Part shown: positions 1 through 7,251 of the stretch, piece by piece
How positions within the stretch are numbered: position 1 is the stretch's first letter
How the letters are laid out: each line of letters starts with the position of its first letter
NCBI RefSeq assembly: GCF_025263265.1
Contig: NZ_CP079869.1
Location: 1,674,001 to 1,738,000, forward strand
From: Mycobacterium sp. SMC-4
GTDB taxonomy: Bacteria; Actinomycetota; Actinomycetes; Mycobacteriales; Mycobacteriaceae
Reading direction: 5' to 3'
Length of the DNA stretch: 64,000 nucleotides
Program-made: the position numbers and the translations under genes
The notes under the pieces: generated by a model
Databases searched by the model: none
What the model was told of the DNA's origin: nothing
Seen by the model: only the letters and a program-made list of their open reading frames with translations

Positions 1-444
1 GCCGCGGCCGGCGACGTTGGTGGCAAAACGTTGGTGATGTGCCAGTCCTTGCAGGGCCTGTCGCAGGTGGCGGGGGTCCTCGCCGAGTTGATGGACAAAC
101 GCGACATCGTTGAATTGGCACTCGCAGGAGATCAGGCCAAGGCGCTACAGCCAGAACTAGTGAAGGCTGACGTCGAATTTTCAGTGCTGACTCGCAGCGA
201 TCTAGGCGCATCTTGTGCGGCGTTTCAAGAGGGAATCAAAGACAGCACTGTGATCCACGTCGGACAGCCTGTCCTGAACATCGCGGTGGAGAACGCGAAG
301 ACTCGATTCTCCGGCGAATCGGAGCAGTGGGACCGCCGGGATCCGAAGGTCGACGATTCCCCCCTCGTGGCGTGCTCGGCCGCTTTCTATCTGTGGGGGC
401 TCAAGTACGACCCGAACTACGAGATCTTGGAGTCGATCCTATGA
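1..444 (+). CDS. Phage terminase large subunit, C-terminal part (cut by window edge)
   Basis: The frame is open from the first base, so the start lies outside the window. The visible part reads as the end of the C-terminal RNase H-like nuclease domain of a large terminase: it closes with the acidic DDSPLVACSAAFYLW segment, typical of the last catalytic Asp region. The terminase packages DNA into the prohead and cuts concatemers. It is followed with an ATGA overlap by a small membrane gene, and the portal gene comes after an IS and a small-gene operon. The first apparent start (TTG at 31) is only an in-frame codon. The identification rests on this motif and on the position before portal, protease and capsid. 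Confidence 0.75.
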   Translation, partial: AAAGDVGGKTLVMCQSLQGLSQVAGVLAELMDKRDIVELALAGDQAKALQPELVKADVEFSVLTRSDLGASCAAFQEGIKDSTVIHVGQPVLNIAVENAKTRFSGESEQWDRRDPKVDDSPLVACSAAFYLWGLKYDPNYEILESIL

Positions 445-599
445 AGGCTGGGGCGGTGGTGACGACAGTGCTCGACCTGGTCGGCGTCGTCTGCCTGGCC
501 GTGTTCGCGTGGTTTGTGTGGCCGCCGGCCGCTCTGCTGCCGGTCGCCGCTGGAGCCCTGTTCGCGAGTTGGTCTGCTCAGCGCGGCGGTACCGAGTGA
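441..599 (+). CDS. Small phage membrane protein
   Basis: A 52-residue protein whose ATG overlaps the terminase stop (ATGA), which suggests translational coupling. It has two closely spaced hydrophobic stretches (about residues 5-27 and 29-43) separated by WPP, so it is probably a two-pass membrane protein. I do not recognise the family and its role is unknown. It is the last phage gene before the IS481-type insertion. Confidence 0.6.
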   Translation: MKAGAVVTTVLDLVGVVCLAVFAWFVWPPAALLPVAAGALFASWSAQRGGTE

Positions 600-613
600 G
601 TCCGTCGACTAGG

Positions 614-1805
614 TGTGCCATTCCATGACATTGGTGACACGGCTACTCGTCGTCGAACAGGTCCAGCTGTTCGTTGGGGCGCTTCGGTAGTTCCACGTCG
701 GTGATCCCCTCTGCGGTCAGTCGGTAGGTGTCCAGCGGTACCCGGCTGGCGGGCGGCTTGTGGCCCAGCGAGGCGTGCGGGCGGTGATAGTTGTAGTGGT
801 TCAGGAAGTCGACCAGCGCGGCCCGGCGCGCCGCTTCTGAGTCGTACTCGCGGACATAGGCCCACTCGCGAGCCAGGGTGCCGTTGAACCTCTCCACCTT
901 CCCGTTGGTGCGCGGCGTGTACGGCCGGGTCCGCTTGTGCGTGGTCCCGGTGGCTTCGAGTGCCGCTGCCCATGCGCGGGAGCGGTAGCACGACCCGTTG
1001 TCAGTCAGACAGCGCACGATGTGCTCGATGCCATGCTCGGCGAAGAACGTCACGGCGCGGAGCCAGAAGTCCGCCGCAGTGGTGCCCTTCTCGTCTTCCA
1101 GGCACTCGGTGTACGCCAGCCGGGAGTGGTCGTCAATCGCGGTGTGCAGGTAGGTGTAGCCGACGCGACCGGTGCCAGCGCCCTTGCGCTTGGAGGCCCG
1201 GTGCTCGTCGCTACCGACGCCGTGGATGCGCCAGCCGCCACCGGTAGGGATCTTGCCCAGCTTCTTCACATCGACATGCACCATCGCGCCGGGGGCGTCG
1301 TGCTCATATCGCAGGACGGCGCGCATCTGGTCGCCGGTCGGCGGGTCCAGGTCGGCCACACGGTTGATGCCGCGCCGGACCATGATCCGGTGCACGGTGA
1401 CGGGTGCTACGACGATGCCGTGGTCGGCTTTGAGCACGGCAGCGAGGCGGGCGGCACCGAACTTGGTCTCTCGGCGCAGCTGTTCTACGAGGTCTTCGAT
1501 CATGGGGGCGGTCCTGTCTGGCAAGGTTGTCGGGGCAGACGAGCGATCCGCCAAACCGTCAGGCCCCTCGGCCTCCCAGCGGGCGTACCACTTCGCCAGA
1601 CAACGACGCGAGATCCCCGCCTCAGCAGCCACGTGAGCGATCGGCCTGCCCTGGTCAACCCGCTCACACAACCGCCGACGACCAGCCGGTGTGAGCGGGG
1701 CATTGGGATGCCCGCTCACAGCCGTGAGGCCCGCGTCGATGTCATGACAGCAGGCTAGCTGGGTGTTATGACACGTAACGCTTTGCTCGCATTGATACGA
1801 GCACA
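614..1805 (-). mobile_element. IS481-family insertion sequence (ends provisional)
   Basis: One transposase gene on the minus strand sits between phage genes read on the plus strand. The left boundary is placed at TGTGCC (614), where a run containing CATTGGTGACAC (629-640) resembles IS481-type ends. The right boundary is placed at the inverted GCACA (1801-1805) because both ends then read TGTGC inward. No target-site duplication is visible at these points, and the right end could instead lie near 1775 or 1890, where a 17-bp motif is repeated. The element separates the terminase/small membrane gene from the small-gene operon and portal. Confidence 0.6.
643..1719 (-). CDS. IS481-family transposase
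   Basis: A DDE transposase of about 358 residues from the chosen GTG start (protein begins VSGHPNAPL). The N-terminal half has a helix-turn-helix (HVAAEAGISRRCLAKW). The rve integrase core carries the catalytic Asp in VHVDVKKLGK, a second Asp in CLTDNGSCY and the Glu in NGKVERFNGTL. The C-terminus holds YNYHRPHASLGHKPP, typical of IS481/IS3 relatives. The frame stays open upstream to 1860, but that extension is Cys-rich and unlike transposase N-termini, so I prefer 1719. The gene looks intact and so potentially active. Confidence 0.85.
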   Translation of the reverse strand: MSGHPNAPLTPAGRRRLCERVDQGRPIAHVAAEAGISRRCLAKWYARWEAEGPDGLADRSSAPTTLPDRTAPMIEDLVEQLRRETKFGAARLAAVLKADHGIVVAPVTVHRIMVRRGINRVADLDPPTGDQMRAVLRYEHDAPGAMVHVDVKKLGKIPTGGGWRIHGVGSDEHRASKRKGAGTGRVGYTYLHTAIDDHSRLAYTECLEDEKGTTAADFWLRAVTFFAEHGIEHIVRCLTDNGSCYRSRAWAAALEATGTTHKRTRPYTPRTNGKVERFNGTLAREWAYVREYDSEAARRAALVDFLNHYNYHRPHASLGHKPPASRVPLDTYRLTAEGITDVELPKRPNEQLDLFDDE

Positions 1806-1891
1806 TTTGGGGATAACTACTGCCCTGTTGATAACCGCGAAAAGATCTTGCCGGTGTCATTACACCGTGCTACCCTGGGTGTTATGACACG
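1759..1891. repeat. 17-bp direct repeat with a GTGT..ACAC half-palindrome
   Basis: CTGGGTGTTATGACACG occurs exactly at 1759-1775 and 1875-1891. Both copies contain GTGTTATGACAC, an imperfect inverted repeat (GTGTYA/TRACAC). A third related site, GTGTCATTACAC, lies at 1854-1865 and a fourth, GTGTAATGACAC, at 2789-2800. The copies at 1875 and 2789 embed the ATG of the genes at 1884 and 2794. They may be transposase-binding end sequences, operators, or start-site context. Confidence 0.55.
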
Positions 1892-2042
1892 CAGCCACCC
1901 GAACGACCGTCACGACACCTATTCGTTCCTACTGGACGTGAGCGACTTTCTCCGCAGCCTGGACGGCATGAGCGACTGGTCGGACCGGATCACAGCCATC
2001 GCCGATGAAAACTTCGACCCGTCTGTTGACGGTGACAAATGA
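1884..2042 (+). CDS. Small phage protein, unknown function
   Basis: A 52-residue acidic protein beginning MTRSHPNDRHD and containing LLDVSDFLRSLDGM. The ATG at 1884 sits inside the repeated GTGTTATGACAC motif, with GGGT just upstream as a weak ribosome-binding site. It ends in an ATGA overlap with the next gene, starting a chain of six overlapping small genes (1884-2979). I recognise no family. The chain structure is the main evidence that it is real. Confidence 0.5.
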   Translation: MTRSHPNDRHDTYSFLLDVSDFLRSLDGMSDWSDRITAIADENFDPSVDGDK

Positions 2043-2203
2043 GCCCCCACACCGGCCTGCCGAGCATCACCAACCTGTGCGGCAAGGTCGTAGTTCTATG
2101 CCCCGAATCGCACGTAATCGCTACATACAAGCCCGAGGATTGGGCACATTCATCCGCCGAGGCGAACATGCACGTCGCCGTCACCTGCTACGGGAACTTC
2201 TGA
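2039..2203 (+). CDS. Small phage protein, unknown function
   Basis: A 54-residue protein (MSPHTGLPSITNLCGKVVVL...) starting with an ATGA overlap at 2039 and ending with a TGATG overlap into the next gene. It has three cysteines and a plausible beta-rich core (KVVVLCPESHVIATY). I recognise no family. It is in a different frame from the longer reading 2005-2343, whose upstream part is a shadow of this gene. Confidence 0.5.
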   Translation: MSPHTGLPSITNLCGKVVVLCPESHVIATYKPEDWAHSSAEANMHVAVTCYGNF

Positions 2204-2343
2204 TGGATCGGATCACAACCAGGGACGAGCTATTCGCCGCTCTTGATGAGTTGGTGCAGGCCATCGACAGCCCTGAAGTCTTCACGGACGAGATGAGTGT
2301 CCAGATTTTCTGGGAGCGTGGCCGCGCTCATTGGGAGGCGTGA
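2203..2343 (+). CDS. Small phage protein, unknown function
   Basis: A 46-residue acidic helical protein (MDRITTRDELFAALDELVQA...). Its ATG at 2203 overlaps the previous stop (TGATG), and its stop overlaps the next ATG in the same way. The frame is open upstream to 2005, but the overlap pattern favours this start. I recognise no family. Confidence 0.5.
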   Translation: MDRITTRDELFAALDELVQAIDSPEVFTDEMSVQIFWERGRAHWEA

Positions 2344-2615
2344 TGGTAGAGCCGGTGTGCCAGGACTGCAATCAGTTGGTGGCGGAAAAACAGGATTTGC
2401 GCGACAAGCTCCGTAGTGCGTATGCCGTCATCGCCGAACGGCAGCAGCGGTTGGAGGACGACGAGCGGAACATGCGAGCAGCTCGACGCCAACTGGAGTT
2501 GTTCATGGACGACGGCATTAGGGAACGCATCACCGTCGCGCTCGCCCTGCTCGACGAGAACGTGGAGAGTCGCAGCGAGGCGTGGTTCGACTTCACTGAA
2601 CAGCGGGGCCAGTAA
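2343..2615 (+). CDS. Small coiled-coil phage protein with a CxxC motif
   Basis: 90 residues. The N-terminus holds CQDC, a possible metal knuckle. It is followed by a long charged helix (about residues 15-60, heptad-like, rich in Glu/Arg/Gln) that probably forms a coiled coil. The start at 2343 gives a TGATG overlap with the preceding gene, and the stop overlaps the next ATG (TAATG). Function is unknown; a small DNA- or protein-binding accessory factor is possible. Confidence 0.55.
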   Translation: MVEPVCQDCNQLVAEKQDLRDKLRSAYAVIAERQQRLEDDERNMRAARRQLELFMDDGIRERITVALALLDENVESRSEAWFDFTEQRGQ

Positions 2616-2794
2616 TGCCGCAGACGGTGCACGTCTATCCGAATAACGACCTCATCGAGCACGACACCGACGGCGGCGACTGTCCGTGCGGCCCCACTTC
2701 TGAGCCTGTTTTCGATGCGGACGGGGCGTGTGGATGGGTCATCACGCATCACAGCCTCGACGGACGTGAGGCCAATGAGCCGGAGGTGGTGTAA
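2615..2794 (+). CDS. Small conserved actinophage-type protein
   Basis: 59 residues, start overlapping the previous stop (TAATG) and stop overlapping the next ATG (TAATG). It contains NDLIEHDTDGGDCPCGP near the N-terminus and WVITHHSLDGRE near the C-terminus. From memory this combination recurs in small actinobacteriophage proteins of unknown function. The CPC and paired His suggest a small metal site (inference). Confidence 0.6.
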   Translation: MPQTVHVYPNNDLIEHDTDGGDCPCGPTSEPVFDADGACGWVITHHSLDGREANEPEVV

Positions 2795-2979
2795 TGACAC
2801 CTATGCCGAATGCGCCCCGCACACCACTCAAGTCCTTCCGTATACCCGAAGACCTCTACCGGGAAGCCCAACAGCTCGCCGCCGACGAAGGCCAGTCGGT
2901 CTCTGATGTCGTCCGCAAGGCGCTGGAGCGATACGTCAAAGCCGGCCGCAGGAAGCGCGCTCAGCGTGGGGACGTGTAA
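2794..2979 (+). CDS. Ribbon-helix-helix DNA-binding protein
   Basis: A 61-residue protein with a CopG/Arc-like fold: a short strand (LKSFRIPEDLY) followed by two helices (REAQQLAADEG and SVSDVVRKALERYVK), then a basic tail rich in Arg/Lys. Such proteins bind DNA operators as dimers. It is the last gene of the overlapping small-gene operon and precedes the portal gene by 38 nt. A good Shine-Dalgarno (GGAGG) precedes the ATG, which lies within a GTGTAATGACAC motif, so autoregulation is conceivable. Confidence 0.75.
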   Translation: MTPMPNAPRTPLKSFRIPEDLYREAQQLAADEGQSVSDVVRKALERYVKAGRRKRAQRGDV

Positions 2980-3017
2980 CCAACCTCATGGAACAACACA
3001 ACTAGGGCAGTGACGAC

Positions 3018-5120
3018 GTGAGCCTGTTCTTCCGCCGCTCCGAGGAGCGGGTCATGCAGCACTGGTTCGGCGTCGGCGACATGCCGTCGACTGCGGCCAC
3101 GTCGCATGTCGTCAACCCTGAGACGGCGACCTATTTGGCGCCGGTGTTCGCCGCGCTGCGTCACATCGTCGACTTCGGATCGACGCTTCCGATCAGCGCG
3201 TACCGGAGATCCGACGATGGCACGCGTAGGCGGATCACGCCGCCGCAGCTGATTTCCGGCCTCGACGCCGAGGGGGAGCCGGGGACTGTTGCGTGGCTCG
3301 GTCAGGCGTTCTACGGGCTGGCGGCCTACGGGAATGCGGTCGGCTGGATTCGGCGCGTCGACGGGCTCGGGTATCCGACGGCGGTGTCGTGGCTGAGCGA
3401 CTCTGATTGGGCCTACAGCGAGATCACCAAGCAGTGGTATGTGTTCGGGCAGCAGGTGCCGTCATCTCGGATCGTTCACATCCCGTGGATCGTCCCGCCG
3501 GGGAAGAAGATCGGGCTCTCGCCGATCGAGCACTTCGCCTCGATGATCTCGGCTGGCATGTCGGCCCAGGAGTACGCCGATATGAAGCGTGGCGGCGGAA
3601 TCCCACCGAGTGTGCTGAAGAACAGTGAGAAGGTGCTCGACGCCAAGCAGGCTGCCGAGGTCAAGAGTCGACTGGTCAGGTCGCTGAGCAAGGGTGAGCC
3701 GTTCGTCACAGGCCGGGACTGGGACTACACGGCGATCACGATCCCGCCGAACCACCAGCACTTCATTGAGACGCTGAAGCTGTCAGCGAACCAAACCGCG
3801 GCGATCTACGGCATCGATGCGACCGAGATCGGCGGCGAGGCGGCGAACTCGCTGACCTACTGCGCCGATACCGAGACGGAGATCCTGACCGATCGTGGCT
3901 GGCGCCGGTGGGATGAGGTCGTAGCGGGGGACATTTGCCTGACCCTAAACACGGAAACTCAACTCGGAGAATGGCAGCCGATCGAGACTGTCAACGTGTT
4001 CGACGGACCGCATCAGGTCCTGAAACTGCGTAGTGGCGCGCACTCGTCGGTGACGACACCTGATCATCGGTGGCCGACGATCCGGCAGGGCCGGATGCGC
4101 TGGAGGACGACCGACGGCATGACATCCGCGGATCGGATCCTGGCTGCTGCTCCCGTCGTGAATGGGCCAGCGGAGCAGAAGTGGTCGGATGCTCTCGTGG
4201 AACTGGTCGCGTGGCACTACACGGAAGGTTGGGTCGGCCGTTACGGCGAGATCAGCATTGCTCAGTCTCACGCGGTCAATCCGCAGAATTGCGCCCGCAT
4301 CCGGGCATGTCTGACCGAAGTATTTGGCCCTTGCTGTGAGGAAAAGTACGTACGATCCCGGCCAGCCTGGGTAGAGGACGCTTCCGATCGGGTGACGCAT
4401 TTCCGCATCAACAAGATGGGAGCCGAAGTTCTCAGGGAGTTGGCGCCGGAAAAGGTGCCGACAGTCGAGTTCCTCGCGTCGCTGACGCGATCTCAGCTGG
4501 AGTTGTTCATCCAGACCTCGATTGATGCCGATGGGAGCGTTAATAGCAACGGGACGCCGATGTTTGCGCAGAAGGATCGACGTCGCGTGGAAGCCTTCCA
4601 GGTCGCCTGCAACCTGACGGGGCGCTCTGGTGTTATCCGTCAGCAAAAGTCGGGGATGTGGCTGATCGCGGTGACCGGCTCGGCCTTGCGAGCCCCCAAA
4701 GCGCATGGTCGGTACATCGCGACTGGCACGATTGCCGGACCGGTCTGGTGCCCAACGACATCGAACGGGACTTGGTTTGCGCGGCGCGACGGTACGACGT
4801 ACTTCACCGGCAACTCCAATGAGGAGCATCGGCAGATCAACCGGGCAGCGAACATGCGCCCGTACATCGTACGGGTCGAGAAGACGATCGACCGCATGCT
4901 GCCGGGGCCGCAGTTCGTGAAGCTGAACATCGACGCCACGATTCGCATTGACATCAAGACCCGCACCGAGGTTCTGGGCGCGCAGATCAAGGACGGCCGG
5001 AAGTCCGTCAACGAGGCACGCGCGCTGGAAGACGAGCCGCCCGTCGACGGCGGTGATTTCCACAATGTGCCCTCGCCGATGGCGGGGCCTGTCAACAGGG
5101 AAGAAGGGAACAAGCCATGA
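3018..5120 (+). CDS. Phage portal protein precursor containing an intein
   Basis: Residues 1-281 and 600-700 together form an HK97-type portal protein, the dodecameric ring through which DNA enters the capsid. Residues 282-599 are an intein inserted in the conserved NSLTY/SNEEH segment of the portal. After splicing the mature portal would be about 382 residues, a usual length. The GTG start at 3018 gives MSLFFRRSEE. The stop overlaps the prohead-protease ATG (CCATGA). The position before protease and capsid fits the canonical head operon. The reading frame is continuous across the intein, so it appears functional. Confidence 0.88.
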   Translation: MSLFFRRSEERVMQHWFGVGDMPSTAATSHVVNPETATYLAPVFAALRHIVDFGSTLPISAYRRSDDGTRRRITPPQLISGLDAEGEPGTVAWLGQAFYGLAAYGNAVGWIRRVDGLGYPTAVSWLSDSDWAYSEITKQWYVFGQQVPSSRIVHIPWIVPPGKKIGLSPIEHFASMISAGMSAQEYADMKRGGGIPPSVLKNSEKVLDAKQAAEVKSRLVRSLSKGEPFVTGRDWDYTAITIPPNHQHFIETLKLSANQTAAIYGIDATEIGGEAANSLTYCADTETEILTDRGWRRWDEVVAGDICLTLNTETQLGEWQPIETVNVFDGPHQVLKLRSGAHSSVTTPDHRWPTIRQGRMRWRTTDGMTSADRILAAAPVVNGPAEQKWSDALVELVAWHYTEGWVGRYGEISIAQSHAVNPQNCARIRACLTEVFGPCCEEKYVRSRPAWVEDASDRVTHFRINKMGAEVLRELAPEKVPTVEFLASLTRSQLELFIQTSIDADGSVNSNGTPMFAQKDRRRVEAFQVACNLTGRSGVIRQQKSGMWLIAVTGSALRAPKAHGRYIATGTIAGPVWCPTTSNGTWFARRDGTTYFTGNSNEEHRQINRAANMRPYIVRVEKTIDRMLPGPQFVKLNIDATIRIDIKTRTEVLGAQIKDGRKSVNEARALEDEPPVDGGDFHNVPSPMAGPVNREEGNKP
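3861..4814 (+). other. Intein with LAGLIDADG-type homing endonuclease domain, in portal protein
   Basis: 318 residues from Cys282 to Asn599 of the precursor. Block A begins with CADTETEILT; block B carries TTPDH (TxxH). The endonuclease region shows a first motif LVELVAWHYTEGW (Glu replacing the usual Asp) and a second LFIQTSIDADG. Block F/G ends RRDGTTYFTGN, followed by Ser as the +1 residue. The penultimate residue is Gly instead of the usual His, a variation known in a minority of inteins. Splicing would join ...NSLTY to SNEEH.... The Glu/Asp pair leaves homing activity possible. Confidence 0.88.
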
Positions 5121-5797
5121 CCGACGCAGAGCGGCGGTTCACGTCGGTTCGGGTGGAAGTCCGCGCCGGCTCGAACGACAAGATGACGATCGGCGGTTAT
5201 GCCGCGAAGTTCAACCGGATGAGCCAGAATCTCGGCGGCTTCGTCGAGCAGATCGACCCCCGTTTCTTCAACGGTTCCCGCGGTGACGGCTGGCCCGACG
5301 TCATCGCCCGGTACAACCACGACGACATGTCGCTGCTCGGCACCTCGCGGGCCGGCACTCTCCGGTTGAGCATCGACAACGTGGGTTTGGTCTACGACGT
5401 GGACCTGCCCTCGTCTCGCGCCGATGTCTACGAGCTGGTCGGTCGTGGCGACGTCAACAAGTCATCGTTCGCGTTCGTCGCTCTCGAAGACGACTGGGGC
5501 GTCACCGACCAAGGATTCCCGCTGCGGACCCTGATCGCCGGCCGTCTGATCGATGTGGCGCCGGTAAACACTCCCGCTTACCTCGACACCGACACCGGAC
5601 TCCGGTACGCCGAGGCGGGGTTACGTTCCCTGGCCAAGAAGTTCGACGCTCCTCTCGAAGAGGTGCGAAAGCTCGCCGAGGGCGACGATCTGATCCGCTT
5701 CTTCAAGCGCAACGACAAGCAGTCCGCGCCGCAGCGCCGTTCGCCGCATCTGGCGCTCGGCAGGGTCATGAGTCTGGACCCCGATCTGAAGCTCTGA
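5117..5797 (+). CDS. HK97-type prohead maturation protease
   Basis: 226 residues, serine protease of family S78/U35 that processes the capsid during maturation. The candidate catalytic His is H68 in ARYNHDD, and the Ser is S117 in VNKSSFAF, equivalent to the usual SFGF. The third conserved position, normally Glu before VSPV, is Asp (D146 in LIDVAPVNTPAY). The length is typical. The start overlaps the portal stop, and the capsid gene follows after a 148-nt gap with repeats. No separate scaffold gene is present. Confidence 0.85.
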   Translation: MTDAERRFTSVRVEVRAGSNDKMTIGGYAAKFNRMSQNLGGFVEQIDPRFFNGSRGDGWPDVIARYNHDDMSLLGTSRAGTLRLSIDNVGLVYDVDLPSSRADVYELVGRGDVNKSSFAFVALEDDWGVTDQGFPLRTLIAGRLIDVAPVNTPAYLDTDTGLRYAEAGLRSLAKKFDAPLEEVRKLAEGDDLIRFFKRNDKQSAPQRRSPHLALGRVMSLDPDLKL

Positions 5798-5811
5798 TCA
5801 CAGTTGGGGGC

Positions 5812-5895
5812 GGGGATTGCCCCCGCCTGGCCGGGAGGGCGACACCCCTCGGCAAGCGCACAACTGAATACTGCCGGGAGGGCGACACCCCTCGG
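5812..5895 (+). repeat. Hairpin plus two 23-bp direct repeats before the capsid gene
   Basis: Just after the protease stop lies a GGCGGGG/CCCCGCC-type stem (about 5809-5827). It is followed by two identical 23-bp units at 5830-5852 and 5873-5895 (period 43), each starting GCCGGGAGGGCGACACCCCT. Each unit can fold (CCGGGAGGG against CCCCTCGG). The gap lies in the untranslated leader of the major capsid gene, so transcript processing, attenuation or stabilisation is possible. Confidence 0.65.
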
Positions 5896-5945
5896 GACAT
5901 TTGCGAGAGAACAACATCCATCTATCCCAGAAGGGGAAAACCATC

Positions 5946-7172
5946 ATGGCAAAGTCACTTGCCAACGAACTGATGCAGCGCCGCGCCAAGCTGATCAAGG
6001 ACGCTCAGGAAATCGCCCAGCGCGGTGTGGCTGAGGACCGAGATCTGACCTCCGAGGAGCAGACCTCGTTCGACCAGATGATCGCCGAGGCGAACAAGCT
6101 CCACGAGCGGGCCACGGCTATCCACAACGGCGAGAAGGCCGCCAACGAGCTGGAGGAGTCGTTCCGCAGCGTCACCGGCCGCACTCCTGAGGACGGCGAC
6201 GAGGAGCCGCGCGACGCGACCTTCGTGACGTGGGCGCGTTCCGCCCGCCCGGGCGACACTTTCGATCTGCCCCAGTCTCGGCAGATCGGCCGGGCTGGGC
6301 AGGGTGAGCAGCGCGACATGTCCGCCACGGGTGGCGTCGGCAAGAACAGTGTGTCCTCGCAACTCTGGGAGTACGCGCTGCACGTCGGGCAGATCCTTCA
6401 GTCGGGCGTCGACATCATCAACACTGCCGACGGCAACGCGCTGCCCTTCCCGGTGGCCACCGCCCATGCGGAGACCGACGACGACGCGCTGGATCCGCAT
6501 GACCCGATCGTCAACGATGAGTCGACCATCACCACGGTCGAGTCCACGGTCGCGAAGTACGGCTTCATCTCCTACGTTCCGACCGAGCTGATCCAGGACG
6601 CGACGTTCGACCTGGAGGGCTACATCGCCCGAAACGCCGGCCGCGAATTGGGTCGGCGCGTGTCCGCGATCGCCGCGGCGGGGGTGATCGCCAGCTTCAC
6701 CACAGCAGGCGTGACCGCGCCGGCCGGGGTGCTGACCACACTCGGCGCCCAGACGGCAGTCGGGGAGGGAACCGACCTGATCTACAAGCTGTTCCACTCG
6801 GTGTACCCCGAGTACCGGACCAGCGCATCGTGGATCATGTCCGACCCGACCGCGGCTATCGTGCGCGCATTGAAGGGCTCGGACGGCCAGTCGGTGTGGC
6901 AGCCCGCGCTGACCGCCGGTGACCCCGATCTGCTCGTCGGCAAGCCGGTCTACATCGTTCCGCAGATCGCCGCCCCCGCGGCGAACGCCAAGTCGATGTT
7001 CTTCGGTGACCTGTCGGCGCTGAAGGTCCGCATCGCCGGCGGCCTGCGGTTCGAACGGTCCAGCGAGTACAAGTTCGGCAACGACCAGGTGGCGTTCCGC
7101 GGCATCGTCCGCGCCGGCGCCGTCGGCTTGGACCCGAACGCTGTCAAGTACCTGCTGCACCCGGCGACCTGA
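5946..7172 (+). CDS. Major capsid protein (HK97 fold)
   Basis: 408 residues from the ATG at 5946, preceded by AAGGGGA. The frame is open upstream to 5901, but that extension has no ribosome-binding site. The first 80 or so residues are charged and helical (LANELMQRRAKLIKDAQEIA...), like the delta/scaffold domain of HK97-type capsids that is removed by the protease; this explains the missing scaffold gene. The rest is consistent with phage_capsid proteins, including TPAGVL- and KPVYIVPQIA-type strands near the C-terminus. It is followed by a perfect 15-bp hairpin. Confidence 0.85.
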   Translation: MAKSLANELMQRRAKLIKDAQEIAQRGVAEDRDLTSEEQTSFDQMIAEANKLHERATAIHNGEKAANELEESFRSVTGRTPEDGDEEPRDATFVTWARSARPGDTFDLPQSRQIGRAGQGEQRDMSATGGVGKNSVSSQLWEYALHVGQILQSGVDIINTADGNALPFPVATAHAETDDDALDPHDPIVNDESTITTVESTVAKYGFISYVPTELIQDATFDLEGYIARNAGRELGRRVSAIAAAGVIASFTTAGVTAPAGVLTTLGAQTAVGEGTDLIYKLFHSVYPEYRTSASWIMSDPTAAIVRALKGSDGQSVWQPALTAGDPDLLVGKPVYIVPQIAAPAANAKSMFFGDLSALKVRIAGGLRFERSSEYKFGNDQVAFRGIVRAGAVGLDPNAVKYLLHPAT

Positions 7173-7189
7173 CCACAGATCCGTCGTTG

Positions 7190-7231
7190 GTTCTTGGTGC
7201 GGCGGCCCATTCCGGTCGCCGCACCAAGAAC
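7190..7231 (+). terminator. Perfect 15-bp stem-loop after capsid gene
   Basis: GTTCTTGGTGCGGCG (7190-7204) and its exact complement CGCCGCACCAAGAAC (7217-7231) flank a 12-nt loop, 17 nt after the capsid stop. No U-run follows, so it may be a partial terminator or an mRNA-stabilising 3' structure that raises capsid expression over downstream genes. Confidence 0.65.
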
Positions 7232-7251
7232 TCGGGAAAGAAGGAGAATCC

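Noticed and set aside
1720..1860. N-terminal extension of the transposase to 1860
   Set aside because: The extra 47 residues are Cys-rich and unlike IS481 transposases; GTG 1719 gives a normal N-terminus.
1768..1887. 39-codon frame (MTRNALLALI...) between IS and the 1884 gene
   Set aside because: It begins in the repeated motif and probably reads IS-end DNA; the product is not convincing.
5798..5945. A missing scaffold gene between protease and capsid
   Set aside because: No good frame fits; the capsid N-terminus itself looks like a delta (scaffold) domain.
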